DNA from: Candidatus Zhuqueibacterota bacterium
GTDB lineage: Bacteria; Zhuqueibacterota; Zhuqueibacteria; Residuimicrobiales; Krinioviventaceae
Direction of reading: 5' to 3'
Assembly (NCBI GenBank): GCA_016934825.1
Contig: JAFGSB010000162.1
Location: 1-59,060, forward strand
Length of the DNA: 59,060 bases
The notes under the pieces were generated by a model. That model worked only from the letters and a program-made list of their open reading frames with translations. It was not told where the DNA came from and did not search any database. The position numbers were made by a program, and so were the translations under genes. Below are positions 16,360 through 25,605 of the stretch, piece by piece (within the stretch, counting starts at the first letter, position 1; each line of letters opens with the position of its first letter).

Positions 16360-17823
16360 ATGAATACGAAAAACTATTCACGCCGTTCTTTTCTGCAAAC
16401 ATTTGGCGCCGGTACCGCGGCTTTGGGACTGTCCTGTTTGTACTGTAATATCAATCCGAAATCCATGCCCAATATTGTTTTCATCCTGGCGGACGATATG
16501 GGGTATGGCGACCTGACCTGCCTGAACAAAGACTCGAAAATCCAAACCCCAAATATGGACCGGATTGCCGATGAGGGCGTGATATTTACCGACGCGCATT
16601 CCGGGTCCGCGGTATGTACGCCCACTCGCTACGGTATCCTCACAGGCCGCTACTGCTGGCGTACATCTCTGAAAAGCGGCGTATTATGGGGTTATTCGCC
16701 GTGCCTTATCGAGCCCGGCAGGCAGACCGTTGCTTCACTGCTCAAACAAAATGGATATTCCACCGCATGTATCGGCAAATGGCATCTGGGCCTCGGCAGT
16801 GAAGAAAAAACCGACTATGGCAAACCGCTGCATCCCGGTCCGAATGATTTCGGATTCGATTACTTTTTCGGCATCCCGGCGTCTCTGGATATGGACCCGT
16901 ATTTGTATGTCGAAAATGATCACGCAGTAGAACAACCGACCGGACAAACACCCGGAAGCACCCGGGAGCAGGAGGGTTTCTGGCGCGCAGGACCCATTGC
17001 CCCCGGATTTAAACACGTCAATGTCCTGCCCGACCTGACGAAAAAAGCCGTCGAATTTGTGGACAAACACGTTCAGGAACGGAAAAACAATCCATTTTTC
17101 CTTTATTTCGCGCTGACCGCGCCCCATACCCCCTGGGTCCCGGATGATTCGTTCAGGGGCAAAAGCAGCGTGGGCAAGTACGGCGATTTTGTTAAACAGG
17201 TTGACTGGACGATAGGCCGTGTATTGGAAACGCTGGAAAGGCATGACCTGTTGGACAATACGCTTTTAATAGTCACCAGCGATAACGGCTCCGACGAGCG
17301 GTTTATCGATCCGGACTATGATCACCAGGCCAATTATATTTTCCGCGGCCAAAAGTCGGATATATGGGACGGCGGGCATCGTATACCTTTTATTGCCCGC
17401 TGGCCGGAACGAATTAAATCCGGAACCGTTTGTGACGAACTGATCTGTTTGACCGACCTGTACGCAACCGCCGCGTCGATTGTCGGCGCCGATCTGCCGG
17501 TAAACGCCGCTGAAGACAGCTTTAATATCCTTCCCGCACTGGAAGGACGAAAACAGGATAAACCAATCCGTGAGGCTGTTGTTCATCATTCCATAGACGG
17601 AATGTTTGCAATTCGAAAAGGCGGATGGAAGCTTATCCTTGGACGCGGTTCGGGCGGCTGGACAGATAGCGGAAAAATATCCGATCTGCCGGGACAGTTG
17701 TATAATATAACTGACGATATCGTTGAAACGCGTAATCTGTATAATGAAAAACCGGACATTGTTAAACAATTGACGGACCTGCTGGAAAAATACAAGCAGG
17801 AGGGTCACAGCAGACAGGTTTAA
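16360..17823 (+). CDS. Tat-exported arylsulfatase (type I, family S1)
   Basis: A 487-residue sulfatase with a Tat-like N-terminus (RRSFLQTFG). Visible marks: NIVFILADDMGYGDL metal-site strand (~38-52, Asp-Asp pair), the formylglycine signature CTPTRYGILTGR with Cys86 as the modified residue, GKWHLG (~142-147), and DNGSD metal ligands (~308-312). The Cys-type signature needs conversion to formylglycine by an FGE or an anaerobic maturase, neither in the window. It removes sulfate esters, likely from a sulfated glycan outside the cytoplasm; natural substrate not inferable. It stands alone between the TPR lipoprotein operon and ccmF. Confidence 0.92.
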   Translation: MNTKNYSRRSFLQTFGAGTAALGLSCLYCNINPKSMPNIVFILADDMGYGDLTCLNKDSKIQTPNMDRIADEGVIFTDAHSGSAVCTPTRYGILTGRYCWRTSLKSGVLWGYSPCLIEPGRQTVASLLKQNGYSTACIGKWHLGLGSEEKTDYGKPLHPGPNDFGFDYFFGIPASLDMDPYLYVENDHAVEQPTGQTPGSTREQEGFWRAGPIAPGFKHVNVLPDLTKKAVEFVDKHVQERKNNPFFLYFALTAPHTPWVPDDSFRGKSSVGKYGDFVKQVDWTIGRVLETLERHDLLDNTLLIVTSDNGSDERFIDPDYDHQANYIFRGQKSDIWDGGHRIPFIARWPERIKSGTVCDELICLTDLYATAASIVGADLPVNAAEDSFNILPALEGRKQDKPIREAVVHHSIDGMFAIRKGGWKLILGRGSGGWTDSGKISDLPGQLYNITDDIVETRNLYNEKPDIVKQLTDLLEKYKQEGHSRQV

Positions 17824-18160
17824 TCAATTATTATCAATTTTGTGTTCCGGTTTAGTTTTTTAATGTCTGAAAATTATTAATAAACGCTCATGCCGGGGTA
17901 ATAGTCCTTTTATAAGTAATTATTTATATTTTTGCCCATTTTCGTTTTTTCTTTACTAATCTATCTCTGTTGAAATAATAGAAAAACATTCCTGAATATT
18001 ATTCAGTAAATGAAGAACCCACCTGCTGCCTAAAAATACGGCAATATAACGCAAATCCCTTTAATTTGAACTGTAGGTGCGTTTTAAAAGTTTGCATTTA
18101 ATATCTGGCATTATTATATTTCGCAAATTTGAAATAATTTTATTTAACAGGATAACAGCC
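17824..18160. other. Intergenic spacer before ccmF
   Basis: An AT-rich 337-base spacer. I see no gene, terminator hairpin or strong promoter. An in-frame GTG at 18077 would extend CcmF by 28 residues but has no ribosome binding site. Confidence 0.4.
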
Positions 18161-20104
18161 TTGAACGAAATCGGATATCAGTCTCTTATACTTTCTCTTG
18201 TCCTTATCGGATATTCTACTGTTTTGTTTTTTATCGCCGGCAGGAAGAAATCATTTATATTGTTTCAAAGCGCCCAGCACGCCGTTTACGCCGTATTTTT
18301 ACTTGTCAGTATTGCTTCGGCGGCCCTGCTTTATGCCTTTTATACCCGTGATTTCCGTGTAGAGTATGTGGCCAATTATTCGAACCGTTCTTTATCATGG
18401 TTTTATACGACCGCGTCCTTCTGGGCCGGACAGGACGGATCTTTACTGCTTTGGGCATGGCTGCTATCTTTATTTTCAGTTATCGTTATCAAACAAAACA
18501 AAAATAAAAATTCCCTGTTGCTGCCATATACGATGGGAATTATGAGTTTTACAACTCTTTTTTTTCTGTATTTACTGGTGGTCAAAACCAATCCCTTTGC
18601 CACATTTTCATTTACGCCTGCCGATGGTAAAGGACTCAATCCGTTGTTGCAAAACCCGGAAATGATCTTTCATCCGCCGTCGTTGTACATTGGATTTGTC
18701 GGCTTTACTGTGCCGTTTGCCTTTGCGATTGCCGCGTTAATGAATAACCGGCTTGATGAACAATGGATAAAAAGCATCCGCCGCTGGACTTTGTTTTCCT
18801 GGCTGTTTCTGACAATCGGCAATATTTTAGGAATGCAGTGGGCTTATGTTGAACTGGGCTGGGGAGGTTACTGGGCCTGGGACCCGGTTGAAAATTCGTC
18901 GCTGCTGCCCTGGCTGACAGGTTCGGCATTTTTGCATTCCGTAATTGTACAGGAACGCAAGGGCATGCTGAAAAAGTGGAACATTACACTCATTGTTCTC
19001 ACATTCGCGCTGACCATTTTTGGCACCTTTGTCACCCGCAGCGGGTTGATTTCTTCCGTTCACGCCTTTGGTGTATCCGACCTTGGGCCCCTGTTTTTGG
19101 GATTCCTGGCGCTCATTTTGATCGTATCGTTTACCCTGTTGTACCGCAGGGCGGATTCGCTGACAAATGACAGGAATATCATATCATGGTCATCCAAGGA
19201 ATCCAGCTTTTTACTGAACAACATTCTATTTTCCGCGTTAACTCTGGGTGTGTTTTGGGGAACCATTATGCCGGCCATCTCGGAAGTCTTTACCGGCAAA
19301 AAGGTGACGGTTGGCGAACATTTTTTCAATCAAATGGCGACCCCGATCGGTTTGGTCATTTTTTTACTGATCGGAATTTGCACTTTATTGGCCTGGAATA
19401 AAACAACAGTGAAAAAATTATATAAAAATTTATTGATACCGGGTGTTGTTACCGTTGTACTATTTGTTCTGTTTATTCTTTCCGGTATTCGAAATACAAC
19501 CGCATTAATTGCGCTTTCCATATTTGTTTTTTCTCTTGGCGTCACTTTACTGGAATTTGCACGCGGAATATCCGCGCGAAAACGAATGGACAACTCTTCA
19601 TTTGCGAAAGCGATCGTAAATTTATTGAGAATAAATAAAAGACGGTACGGCGGTTTTATTGTCCATCTGGGCGTTTTAATGCTGTTTTTGGGTATGATCG
19701 GTTCTTCTGCCTTTGGTCTCGAAAAAACGGCTACCATTCATAAAGGCGGGAATATAGAGGTCGGCCGTTTTAGTCTATTGTATAAAGGATTGACAAGCGA
19801 GCATACCGGCGACCTGAACATCGTCTCCGCCAATTTTGATATTTACAATAACAAAAAATTTGTAGGACCCATATCCTCAGAAAAACATTTTCATGAGAAT
19901 TTTCAACCGGCAACCGAAGTTGGAATTCGTTCTACACTTAAGGAAGATCTGTATGTTATCCTGTCCGGTTACGATAACAAAACCGATACCGCAACCGTCA
20001 GCGTTTTGATCAATCCGCTGGTGCTGTGGATGTGGATCGGAGGAATAGTCATGGTGGTCGGTACAATACTGGCTATGACGCCTCGAATTTTTAATAAAAA
20101 TTAA
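18161..20104 (+). CDS. ccmF: CcmF heme lyase component, cytochrome c maturation System I
   Basis: A ~647-residue polytopic inner-membrane protein matching CcmF in length. It carries the WWD heme-handling motif (WGGYWAWDPVENSSLLPWL, ~residues 235-253 of this start) plus conserved segments HPPSLYIGFVG and GTFVTRSGLISSVHAF. CcmF, with CcmH, ligates heme delivered by CcmE to CXXCH apocytochromes on the periplasmic side. I chose TTG 18161, which follows ACAGGATAAC at good spacing and gives the usual N-terminus. It is separated from ccmABCD by a 5.5-kb insert including heme-uptake genes. It serves the many multiheme cytochromes downstream. Confidence 0.92.
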   Translation: MNEIGYQSLILSLVLIGYSTVLFFIAGRKKSFILFQSAQHAVYAVFLLVSIASAALLYAFYTRDFRVEYVANYSNRSLSWFYTTASFWAGQDGSLLLWAWLLSLFSVIVIKQNKNKNSLLLPYTMGIMSFTTLFFLYLLVVKTNPFATFSFTPADGKGLNPLLQNPEMIFHPPSLYIGFVGFTVPFAFAIAALMNNRLDEQWIKSIRRWTLFSWLFLTIGNILGMQWAYVELGWGGYWAWDPVENSSLLPWLTGSAFLHSVIVQERKGMLKKWNITLIVLTFALTIFGTFVTRSGLISSVHAFGVSDLGPLFLGFLALILIVSFTLLYRRADSLTNDRNIISWSSKESSFLLNNILFSALTLGVFWGTIMPAISEVFTGKKVTVGEHFFNQMATPIGLVIFLLIGICTLLAWNKTTVKKLYKNLLIPGVVTVVLFVLFILSGIRNTTALIALSIFVFSLGVTLLEFARGISARKRMDNSSFAKAIVNLLRINKRRYGGFIVHLGVLMLFLGMIGSSAFGLEKTATIHKGGNIEVGRFSLLYKGLTSEHTGDLNIVSANFDIYNNKKFVGPISSEKHFHENFQPATEVGIRSTLKEDLYVILSGYDNKTDTATVSVLINPLVLWMWIGGIVMVVGTILAMTPRIFNKN

Positions 20105-20160
20105 GATATATACAGGCAGAAAAATCAAAAATAGCTTGAAAAAATAATTATTATTAGGCC

Positions 20161-22284
20161 ATGAAAAATTTTACAGCTTACCTCATTCTTTCATTCATGA
20201 TCTTTGCAGGCGGTGTAACGTATTCCCAGCAAGGTTCTTCTATTATTGAGGGTATGGTTGTAGATGCCGTTACGAGCGAAGGGCTGCCGAACGCCAATGT
20301 TTTTCTGGAAAATACGACACGCGGGGCCGCGGCCGATCAAAACGGCCATTTTATCATTAAAAGAGTGCCGCCCGGCAGTTACACGATAAAAGCGCAAATG
20401 ATGGGCTATGAGGTTATCGCTCAAAAAATTGAATGTCAACCGGACAGGAATCTGAATTTAAAGTTCGATATGCGGGAAAGTTATTTTCAAACCCAAAAAA
20501 TTGTCGTTACGGCGACCCGCACTAAAATGCTGATGGAAAACGTACCGGTCGTTACCGAACTTATAACAAACAATGAAATTGAGGAAACGGGAGCGGAAAA
20601 CATTGCCCAGGTGCTTGAAGACCGGCCAGGTATTATTATTGAAGAAGGAGTGAACGGCGGCAAAACGTTACGAATGAACGGAATTGACAGCAAGTATATT
20701 TTGATCCTTGTCGACGGAATGCCGATTGCCGGAAAATTTAACAATCGTCTGGAATTGAATTTGCTTGACGTCGACGATATTGAACAGATCGAAATCGTCA
20801 AGGGACCCAGTTCGGCATTGTACGGCAGTGAAGCCATGGGCGGCGTGATCAATATTATTACAAAAGGATACAGCGAAAATTTAACTGTCAACGGTAATGG
20901 CAAAATCGGTTCCTATGACCTGTACAGCGGCAATATCTCGTTAAAAGGAACTAAAAATAAATTAGGTTATCTGTTAAACGCCGATTATTCCCGGGGCGGA
21001 GTTGATCAGAACCTGGCGTCCATTAATGTTACGGATACGGAAGCGAATAAACTCACGGGAAAGTTCAGGTACGCATTCGAAAAGCTGGGGGAGATTGAAA
21101 CGGGAACAACCTTTAATCAGAATTTTCAGGACAGCGAGGATCCGATATTCTTCAACAGAACCAATGTGAAAAGATATGATAATTTTGTGAAATGGGATAA
21201 AACAATTTCGGACCGGTTTTCCGTTAACACAAAAACTTTTTTTAATTTTTACCGGCGGGTTTATGACGTTACTGTGCGTAATTCCGGTTATTTGAGCAAA
21301 AGTGATTCAACTCGTGAAAATATTATCGGCGTAAAAACCGATTTTACCTGTTTGTTATCCCATAATTACCATCTGGATTTTGGAGTGGATTTTAATTTTG
21401 ACCGTTTTGAATCCGACAGGGTACTGAACGATAAAGTAACCAGGAACCAGGGCGGTATGTTTGTCCAGTTCGAAGCCAATCCTGTCAAAAAACTCACCCT
21501 GATACTGGGCGGCCGTTATGACAAGATTTCCGATATCGATCCGTATTTCAGTCCCAGGTTAAGCGGTATGGTCAATATCACCAACACGCTGAAATTCCGT
21601 GGATCATACGGAGGCGGATTCCGCGCCCCGTCCTATTCGGATATGTATATTGATTTTGATCATGCCGCTATCGGTTATAAAGTGATCGGTAATCCCGACC
21701 TGAAACCGGAACGTTCCACAGGCGCCACTCTCGGACTGGAATATTTCTGGAACTATATGGTGCTTGTCAATGTCAACCTGTTCCACAACCGTTTTAAAGA
21801 TTTGATACTTGATTATACGGTCAAACCCGCCGTGTTAAGTTACAGAAATATCGATCTTGCTTCATTTCGGGGTGTTGAATGGCAGTGCCGGATTTACTGG
21901 CTGAATAATTTTACAACCACATTGGCTTATAACTATACGGATGTAAGCCAGAGTGAAATGATCGAGGACAGTTTTAATTTATCACCGCATACGGCTTCAC
22001 TGAACCTGAATTACAGTATATTGAAAAAACGGGTCCGGTTCTCGCTCCGCGACCAGTTTTTCAGTGAACGAAAAGTCAGGGAATTCGACCGCCGGACCGG
22101 TGAGTTTTCGACCCGAATAAAGCCGAAAGCCGCCTACCATTTATTAGACGGTACGGTTACTATTGTATTGAATAAAATGCTGTCTGTCCGGGCAGGCGCA
22201 ACAAATATAACTGATTATACCGATGTGCTTTACGGCCCGTGGATTGGCAGAAGATTATTTACGAGTTTGAATATCAATTATTGA
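20161..22284 (+). CDS. TonB-dependent heme/hemophore receptor (HmuR-like)
   Basis: A 707-residue outer-membrane receptor: signal peptide (1-22), carboxypeptidase-D regulatory-like domain (~28-105, EGMVVDAVTSEGLPNANVFL), plug domain (~115-235, KIVVTATRTKMLMENVPVVTE ... LVDGMPI ... VKGPSSALYGSEAMGGVINI) and a 22-strand barrel ending in an aromatic-rich tail. The HmuY-like lipoprotein directly downstream (28-base gap) points to heme as substrate, as in the HmuR-HmuY pair; barrel features alone do not prove it. It needs a TonB-ExbBD system located elsewhere. Probably co-transcribed with the HmuY gene and ended by the hairpin at 23314-23338. Confidence 0.85.
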   Translation: MKNFTAYLILSFMIFAGGVTYSQQGSSIIEGMVVDAVTSEGLPNANVFLENTTRGAAADQNGHFIIKRVPPGSYTIKAQMMGYEVIAQKIECQPDRNLNLKFDMRESYFQTQKIVVTATRTKMLMENVPVVTELITNNEIEETGAENIAQVLEDRPGIIIEEGVNGGKTLRMNGIDSKYILILVDGMPIAGKFNNRLELNLLDVDDIEQIEIVKGPSSALYGSEAMGGVINIITKGYSENLTVNGNGKIGSYDLYSGNISLKGTKNKLGYLLNADYSRGGVDQNLASINVTDTEANKLTGKFRYAFEKLGEIETGTTFNQNFQDSEDPIFFNRTNVKRYDNFVKWDKTISDRFSVNTKTFFNFYRRVYDVTVRNSGYLSKSDSTRENIIGVKTDFTCLLSHNYHLDFGVDFNFDRFESDRVLNDKVTRNQGGMFVQFEANPVKKLTLILGGRYDKISDIDPYFSPRLSGMVNITNTLKFRGSYGGGFRAPSYSDMYIDFDHAAIGYKVIGNPDLKPERSTGATLGLEYFWNYMVLVNVNLFHNRFKDLILDYTVKPAVLSYRNIDLASFRGVEWQCRIYWLNNFTTTLAYNYTDVSQSEMIEDSFNLSPHTASLNLNYSILKKRVRFSLRDQFFSERKVREFDRRTGEFSTRIKPKAAYHLLDGTVTIVLNKMLSVRAGATNITDYTDVLYGPWIGRRLFTSLNINY

Positions 22285-22312
22285 TTATATGTCCAACTAA
22301 AGGAGTAGATTT

Positions 22313-23302
22313 ATGAAATTATTTCTTAAAAGAGTAGTGCCTGTTACGCTTTTTATGATATTCACAATATTTGTTTTATTATCGGCCTGTTCAAAAGAAA
22401 ATCCCGCTGAGCCGAAAAAAGAAACTCCCGATGACGATACGCATGTAACCCAAAATGTCAAACTGGCCCCGTCTTTTCTGGCTTTGGATAAACTGGCTCC
22501 GGTTTCCTTATGGGATATTAGATTTTATATCGAGAACCGCAGTCCCGATCTGGCTTTGAACAGCGGCAGCGCCGGTTCCGCCGGTGTGTCCGCGGTAAAT
22601 CTGGGTGTGGTTGATTTTAACGCCGAAGCCGATCTCAGCGCGACCCTGTCCACCGATAAACCGGATACACTGGTGATCGGCGATAAATGGTACAACTATG
22701 ATTTCACAACCCACACCATTTCAAGTAAAAATGAGATATTTTTGATCAAATCTGTCGATTATAAGTTTTATAAATTAAGAGTTGATAGTTATACAAATAA
22801 TACATGGCAGGTCAGTGTTTCCCCGGTTGACGATAAAGGTAAACCGACAGACATAAAAACCGTAGAGATAACGGCAACTGATTCCACACCCGGTTACATT
22901 GCGCTGAGTTCGGCATCAACAATTGAACCGGCAAACTGGGATATTGCTTTTGTAACAATCTCCTTGTATATACCGGAGATGAACGCCTCCATTAATAATC
23001 CGGCATTACGGATCAATTCCGTCGAAGGAGTCGAAATCGCGACGTTGGAAGGAAAAATTTTCGATGACGTGACCGGCGTTCCTTCCGGATTGACCTGGGC
23101 CAAGGATGAGGGTGACAATCTGGCCGTCGGCGACGCAGTACTGAATTATAACGGCACAACTCATATCCTGACCCCGCCGGATGTAATTTATATCGTAAAA
23201 ACTGTTTCCGGCAAACATTATAAACTAAAAGTGACGAGTTATTACGATCCTGTAACCGGTGAATCGGGCTATTTTAATTACAGATCAGGATCATTAGATT
23301 AA
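22313..23302 (+). CDS. Double-domain HmuY-like heme-binding lipoprotein
   Basis: A 329-residue lipoprotein (lipobox LLSAC, ~Cys26). HmuY proteins are single-domain hemophores of ~200 residues; here two HmuY-like halves occur in tandem. Half 1 (~45-185) has LWDIRFYI, GDKWYNYDFTTHTIS and IFLIKSVDYKFYKLRVDSY. Half 2 (~185-325) has NWDIAFVTI, GDAVLNYNGTTHIL and IYIVKTVSGKHYKLKVTSYYD, followed by the family-typical ending GESGYFNYR. In HmuY, surface heme is seized and passed to the TonB receptor HmuR; two domains could bind two hemes or relay one. Heme ligands (His/Met) cannot be assigned by eye. Partner receptor gene is immediately upstream. Confidence 0.75.
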   Translation: MKLFLKRVVPVTLFMIFTIFVLLSACSKENPAEPKKETPDDDTHVTQNVKLAPSFLALDKLAPVSLWDIRFYIENRSPDLALNSGSAGSAGVSAVNLGVVDFNAEADLSATLSTDKPDTLVIGDKWYNYDFTTHTISSKNEIFLIKSVDYKFYKLRVDSYTNNTWQVSVSPVDDKGKPTDIKTVEITATDSTPGYIALSSASTIEPANWDIAFVTISLYIPEMNASINNPALRINSVEGVEIATLEGKIFDDVTGVPSGLTWAKDEGDNLAVGDAVLNYNGTTHILTPPDVIYIVKTVSGKHYKLKVTSYYDPVTGESGYFNYRSGSLD

Positions 23303-23313
23303 TTAGGATCATT

Positions 23314-23338
23314 CGTGTCCGGTTTATTACCGGACACG
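23314..23338 (+). terminator. Hairpin after the heme-uptake genes
   Basis: A perfect 10-bp stem (CGTGTCCGGT / ACCGGACACG) with loop TTATT lies 11 bases after the hmuY-like stop and is followed by a T-rich but not pure T-tract. It is probably a rho-independent terminator separating the receptor/hemophore pair from the MarR gene. Confidence 0.65.
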
Positions 23339-23454
23339 TGATTTTAAATTTATGTTTTATTAAAGTATCTTTAATTATTTTAATTTATTATATTAAAAAT
23401 GTCATCAGAAGCAGGTTAAGGTGTCCGCGATCTGGACGCCGGTATATTTAAATT

Positions 23455-23913
23455 ATGATAGAAAAAAGAGGTAAAAGATTAGCGGAAGTGGCCCCCAAAA
23501 TAATGGGGGCGTTCCATGAATTGGGACGTCATCATCCAGACCACAAAGAATCATTAACAATGCGGCAGTATCAGGCGCTTATTATTGTGAACGCTTTTGA
23601 AACACTATCGATCAGCGATTTTTGTACCAAATTAAATCTTGCTGCTTCCACCGGCACCGAACTGGCCAATCGTATGATCGCGCTCGGTTATTTTAGTAAA
23701 GGCAGTGACTCACCGGATAAACGCCAGGTGTTGCTGACTGTTACGAAACGCGGCATCGAGGTGTTAAACAAAAGGCATGATGATCTGACGGATCTTTTTG
23801 TAAAGTTTATTGCTCCTTTTTCCGAACAGGATCAGATAGAGTTTGTAAATTGTTTTGAAAAAATTTGGGAATTAATTCATAAAAATCGTTCGAATAGATC
23901 GTCTCATAAATAG
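23455..23913 (+). CDS. MarR-family transcriptional regulator
   Basis: A 152-residue winged-helix regulator. Order: N-terminal dimerisation helix, MRQYQALIIVNAFETLSISDFCTKLNLAASTGTELANRMI (HTH, ~42-80), wing SDSPDKRQVLLTVTKRGIEVL (~90-110), C-terminal helix. The DKR wing is the family signature. It sits between the heme-uptake pair and the CcmI-like gene, so control of heme import or of ccm expression is a reasonable inference; ligand unknown. No strong ribosome binding site precedes the ATG. Confidence 0.88.
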   Translation: MIEKRGKRLAEVAPKIMGAFHELGRHHPDHKESLTMRQYQALIIVNAFETLSISDFCTKLNLAASTGTELANRMIALGYFSKGSDSPDKRQVLLTVTKRGIEVLNKRHDDLTDLFVKFIAPFSEQDQIEFVNCFEKIWELIHKNRSNRSSHK

Positions 23914-23964
23914 TCCTGTGATTTTAAAATGTGGATGTTTAATTACTAAATTCTATGGTATATT

Positions 23965-24321
23965 ATGCTAAATATATTATTTATTTTTGTTGTTTTGTTT
24001 CTGAGTCTTTACGTGATCAAACCCCTGTTCAGTCATAATGATAAAACAATCGCACAATTGAATAAGAAAACCGCAAGGATCGAAGATCTGGTTTTCCAGC
24101 GCGAATTATTGAACACGACGATACAGGAATTAAACTTTGAACACCAGATGGGGAAGATTTCCGATAATGATTTTAACCAGATAATGAATGAACATCAGCA
24201 ATCACTAAATGGATTGGAAAAACAAATTCAATTTCATTCCGGAAAGACAATGGAGAATATCCAGAAAAAACTTGAACAGGAAATTGCCAGAAAAAAGCAG
24301 AACCTGGGCCGGAAAAAATGA
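23965..24321 (+). CDS. CcmI-like small membrane protein of the ccm cluster
   Basis: A 118-residue protein: one N-terminal membrane helix (~2-17), then a long charged coiled coil. The segment LVFQRELLNTTIQELNFEHQMGKISDNDF (~35-63) resembles the E[LI]x[FY][DE]xxxGKxSxxD[FY] motif of the N-terminal part of CcmI and of small proteins in bacterial ccm operons. CcmI chaperones apocytochrome c in System I. The TPR-containing periplasmic part of full CcmI is absent. Position directly before the ccmABCD group supports the assignment, but it is not certain. Confidence 0.5.
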   Translation: MLNILFIFVVLFLSLYVIKPLFSHNDKTIAQLNKKTARIEDLVFQRELLNTTIQELNFEHQMGKISDNDFNQIMNEHQQSLNGLEKQIQFHSGKTMENIQKKLEQEIARKKQNLGRKK

Positions 24322-24417
24322 TTTTGATATTGATTTTGCTTATTTCTTTTATTAATTTTGAAATCCTAATTAAATATATGTATTCATTCATTATAAATAA
24401 TAAATTAACGGCGATAT

Positions 24418-25605
24418 ATGATCAAGTTGATTGTTACCCGGCAAAGATATGAGGGTTTGTTATCTGTCATTTCTTTTTTATTTTTGATTTTATCTTTTTT
24501 AGTTACTCAATCTGAATCCCGGGCGGATGTTATTCTTGCAGGACATGTTATTAACGGGACCAGGGACAGCTCCGCGGTAAAAAATATTACGGTAAAGTTA
24601 CAAAGGATGAAAACCGGCGACGAAGCGCCGGTCGATCTCGATAAAACAAATACCTCCGAAGACGGTGAGTTTAGATTTGTTATCAACAATTTTGATTCAT
24701 CGGCGTCTTATTTTTCCATGGTGAATTACCAAGGCGCCAGATATTACAGCGGTTCAGAACAGGCTCTTGCCCAAAAAATTGTGGTTTTTGATTCGACTCA
24801 TTCGTTGGATCATATCAGCACATTGATACATCATTTTTTAATTGATGATTTTGGAAGCGTCATAAATATCCGTGAAACCCGGATCATTCATAATCCCGAC
24901 ATGTATGCCATAACCGGCGGTATTCATGATACGCATATTGGCGAGGCCGTGCTTCAATTTTCACTTCCGGATAATTATTCAAATTTTAATCCCATTTCCG
25001 TATATTTCGGCAGCAATATATCGGCGCATGGTTCAACAGTTTATACCAATGCCGTGCTCTTTCCCGGTAACAGTCAAATTTCATATTCATACCAGGTTCC
25101 CTGGAATAAAAATTCTGCCAATATTACTTTGACATTGGGTCAGCATACCAGGTCTTTCGATATATTTATCAATAGCAGCGATGTCAATATCATTTCAAAT
25201 CAGCTACAGGATCTTGGACCGTTTAATATCCGCAATACGCAGTACAAAAGGTATAATGCAGCCGAACTCCATGCCGGTACGCCTGTCACTTTTACGATCC
25301 AGCGCGCCGGTCAGAAAAAGATCATTCCGTTACTGCCGGTTACTCTTGTTGCAATTGTACTTTTGGCCGGATCGGTTATCGGTCATTATTTAAATTCACG
25401 CGCAAAAGTACGGCCGGTTAAAACTGAAAAGGTCGATCTGGAAAACCGCAAAAACGAAATTATAGAAATTATTGCCAGGCTGGATACGGAAAAAAAGACC
25501 GAAAAAAATGACAACAGGAGAAAGGAATTATTCGAAGAACTGCAGAATATCGAATTATCGTTAATGGCAGGCAAGGATAGCCCTAAATCGCGAAAAAACA
25601 AATGA
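24418..25605 (+). CDS. Unknown ccm-cluster membrane protein
   Basis: A 395-residue protein: N-terminal signal or anchor (~12-35), an extracytoplasmic beta-rich part beginning with a carboxypeptidase-regulatory-like unit (GHVINGTRDSSAVKNITVKL, ~42-62), a second membrane helix (~304-325, LLPVTLVAIVLLAGSVIGHYL) and a cytoplasmic coiled-coil tail (~335-380). I do not recognise a named family. Its stop overlaps the ccmA start by 4 bases (ATGA), so it is translationally coupled to ccmA and very likely works in cytochrome c maturation or heme handover. Topology would place the beta domain beside CcmF and CcmC in the periplasm. Confidence 0.65.
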   Translation: MIKLIVTRQRYEGLLSVISFLFLILSFLVTQSESRADVILAGHVINGTRDSSAVKNITVKLQRMKTGDEAPVDLDKTNTSEDGEFRFVINNFDSSASYFSMVNYQGARYYSGSEQALAQKIVVFDSTHSLDHISTLIHHFLIDDFGSVINIRETRIIHNPDMYAITGGIHDTHIGEAVLQFSLPDNYSNFNPISVYFGSNISAHGSTVYTNAVLFPGNSQISYSYQVPWNKNSANITLTLGQHTRSFDIFINSSDVNIISNQLQDLGPFNIRNTQYKRYNAAELHAGTPVTFTIQRAGQKKIIPLLPVTLVAIVLLAGSVIGHYLNSRAKVRPVKTEKVDLENRKNEIIEIIARLDTEKKTEKNDNRRKELFEELQNIELSLMAGKDSPKSRKNK

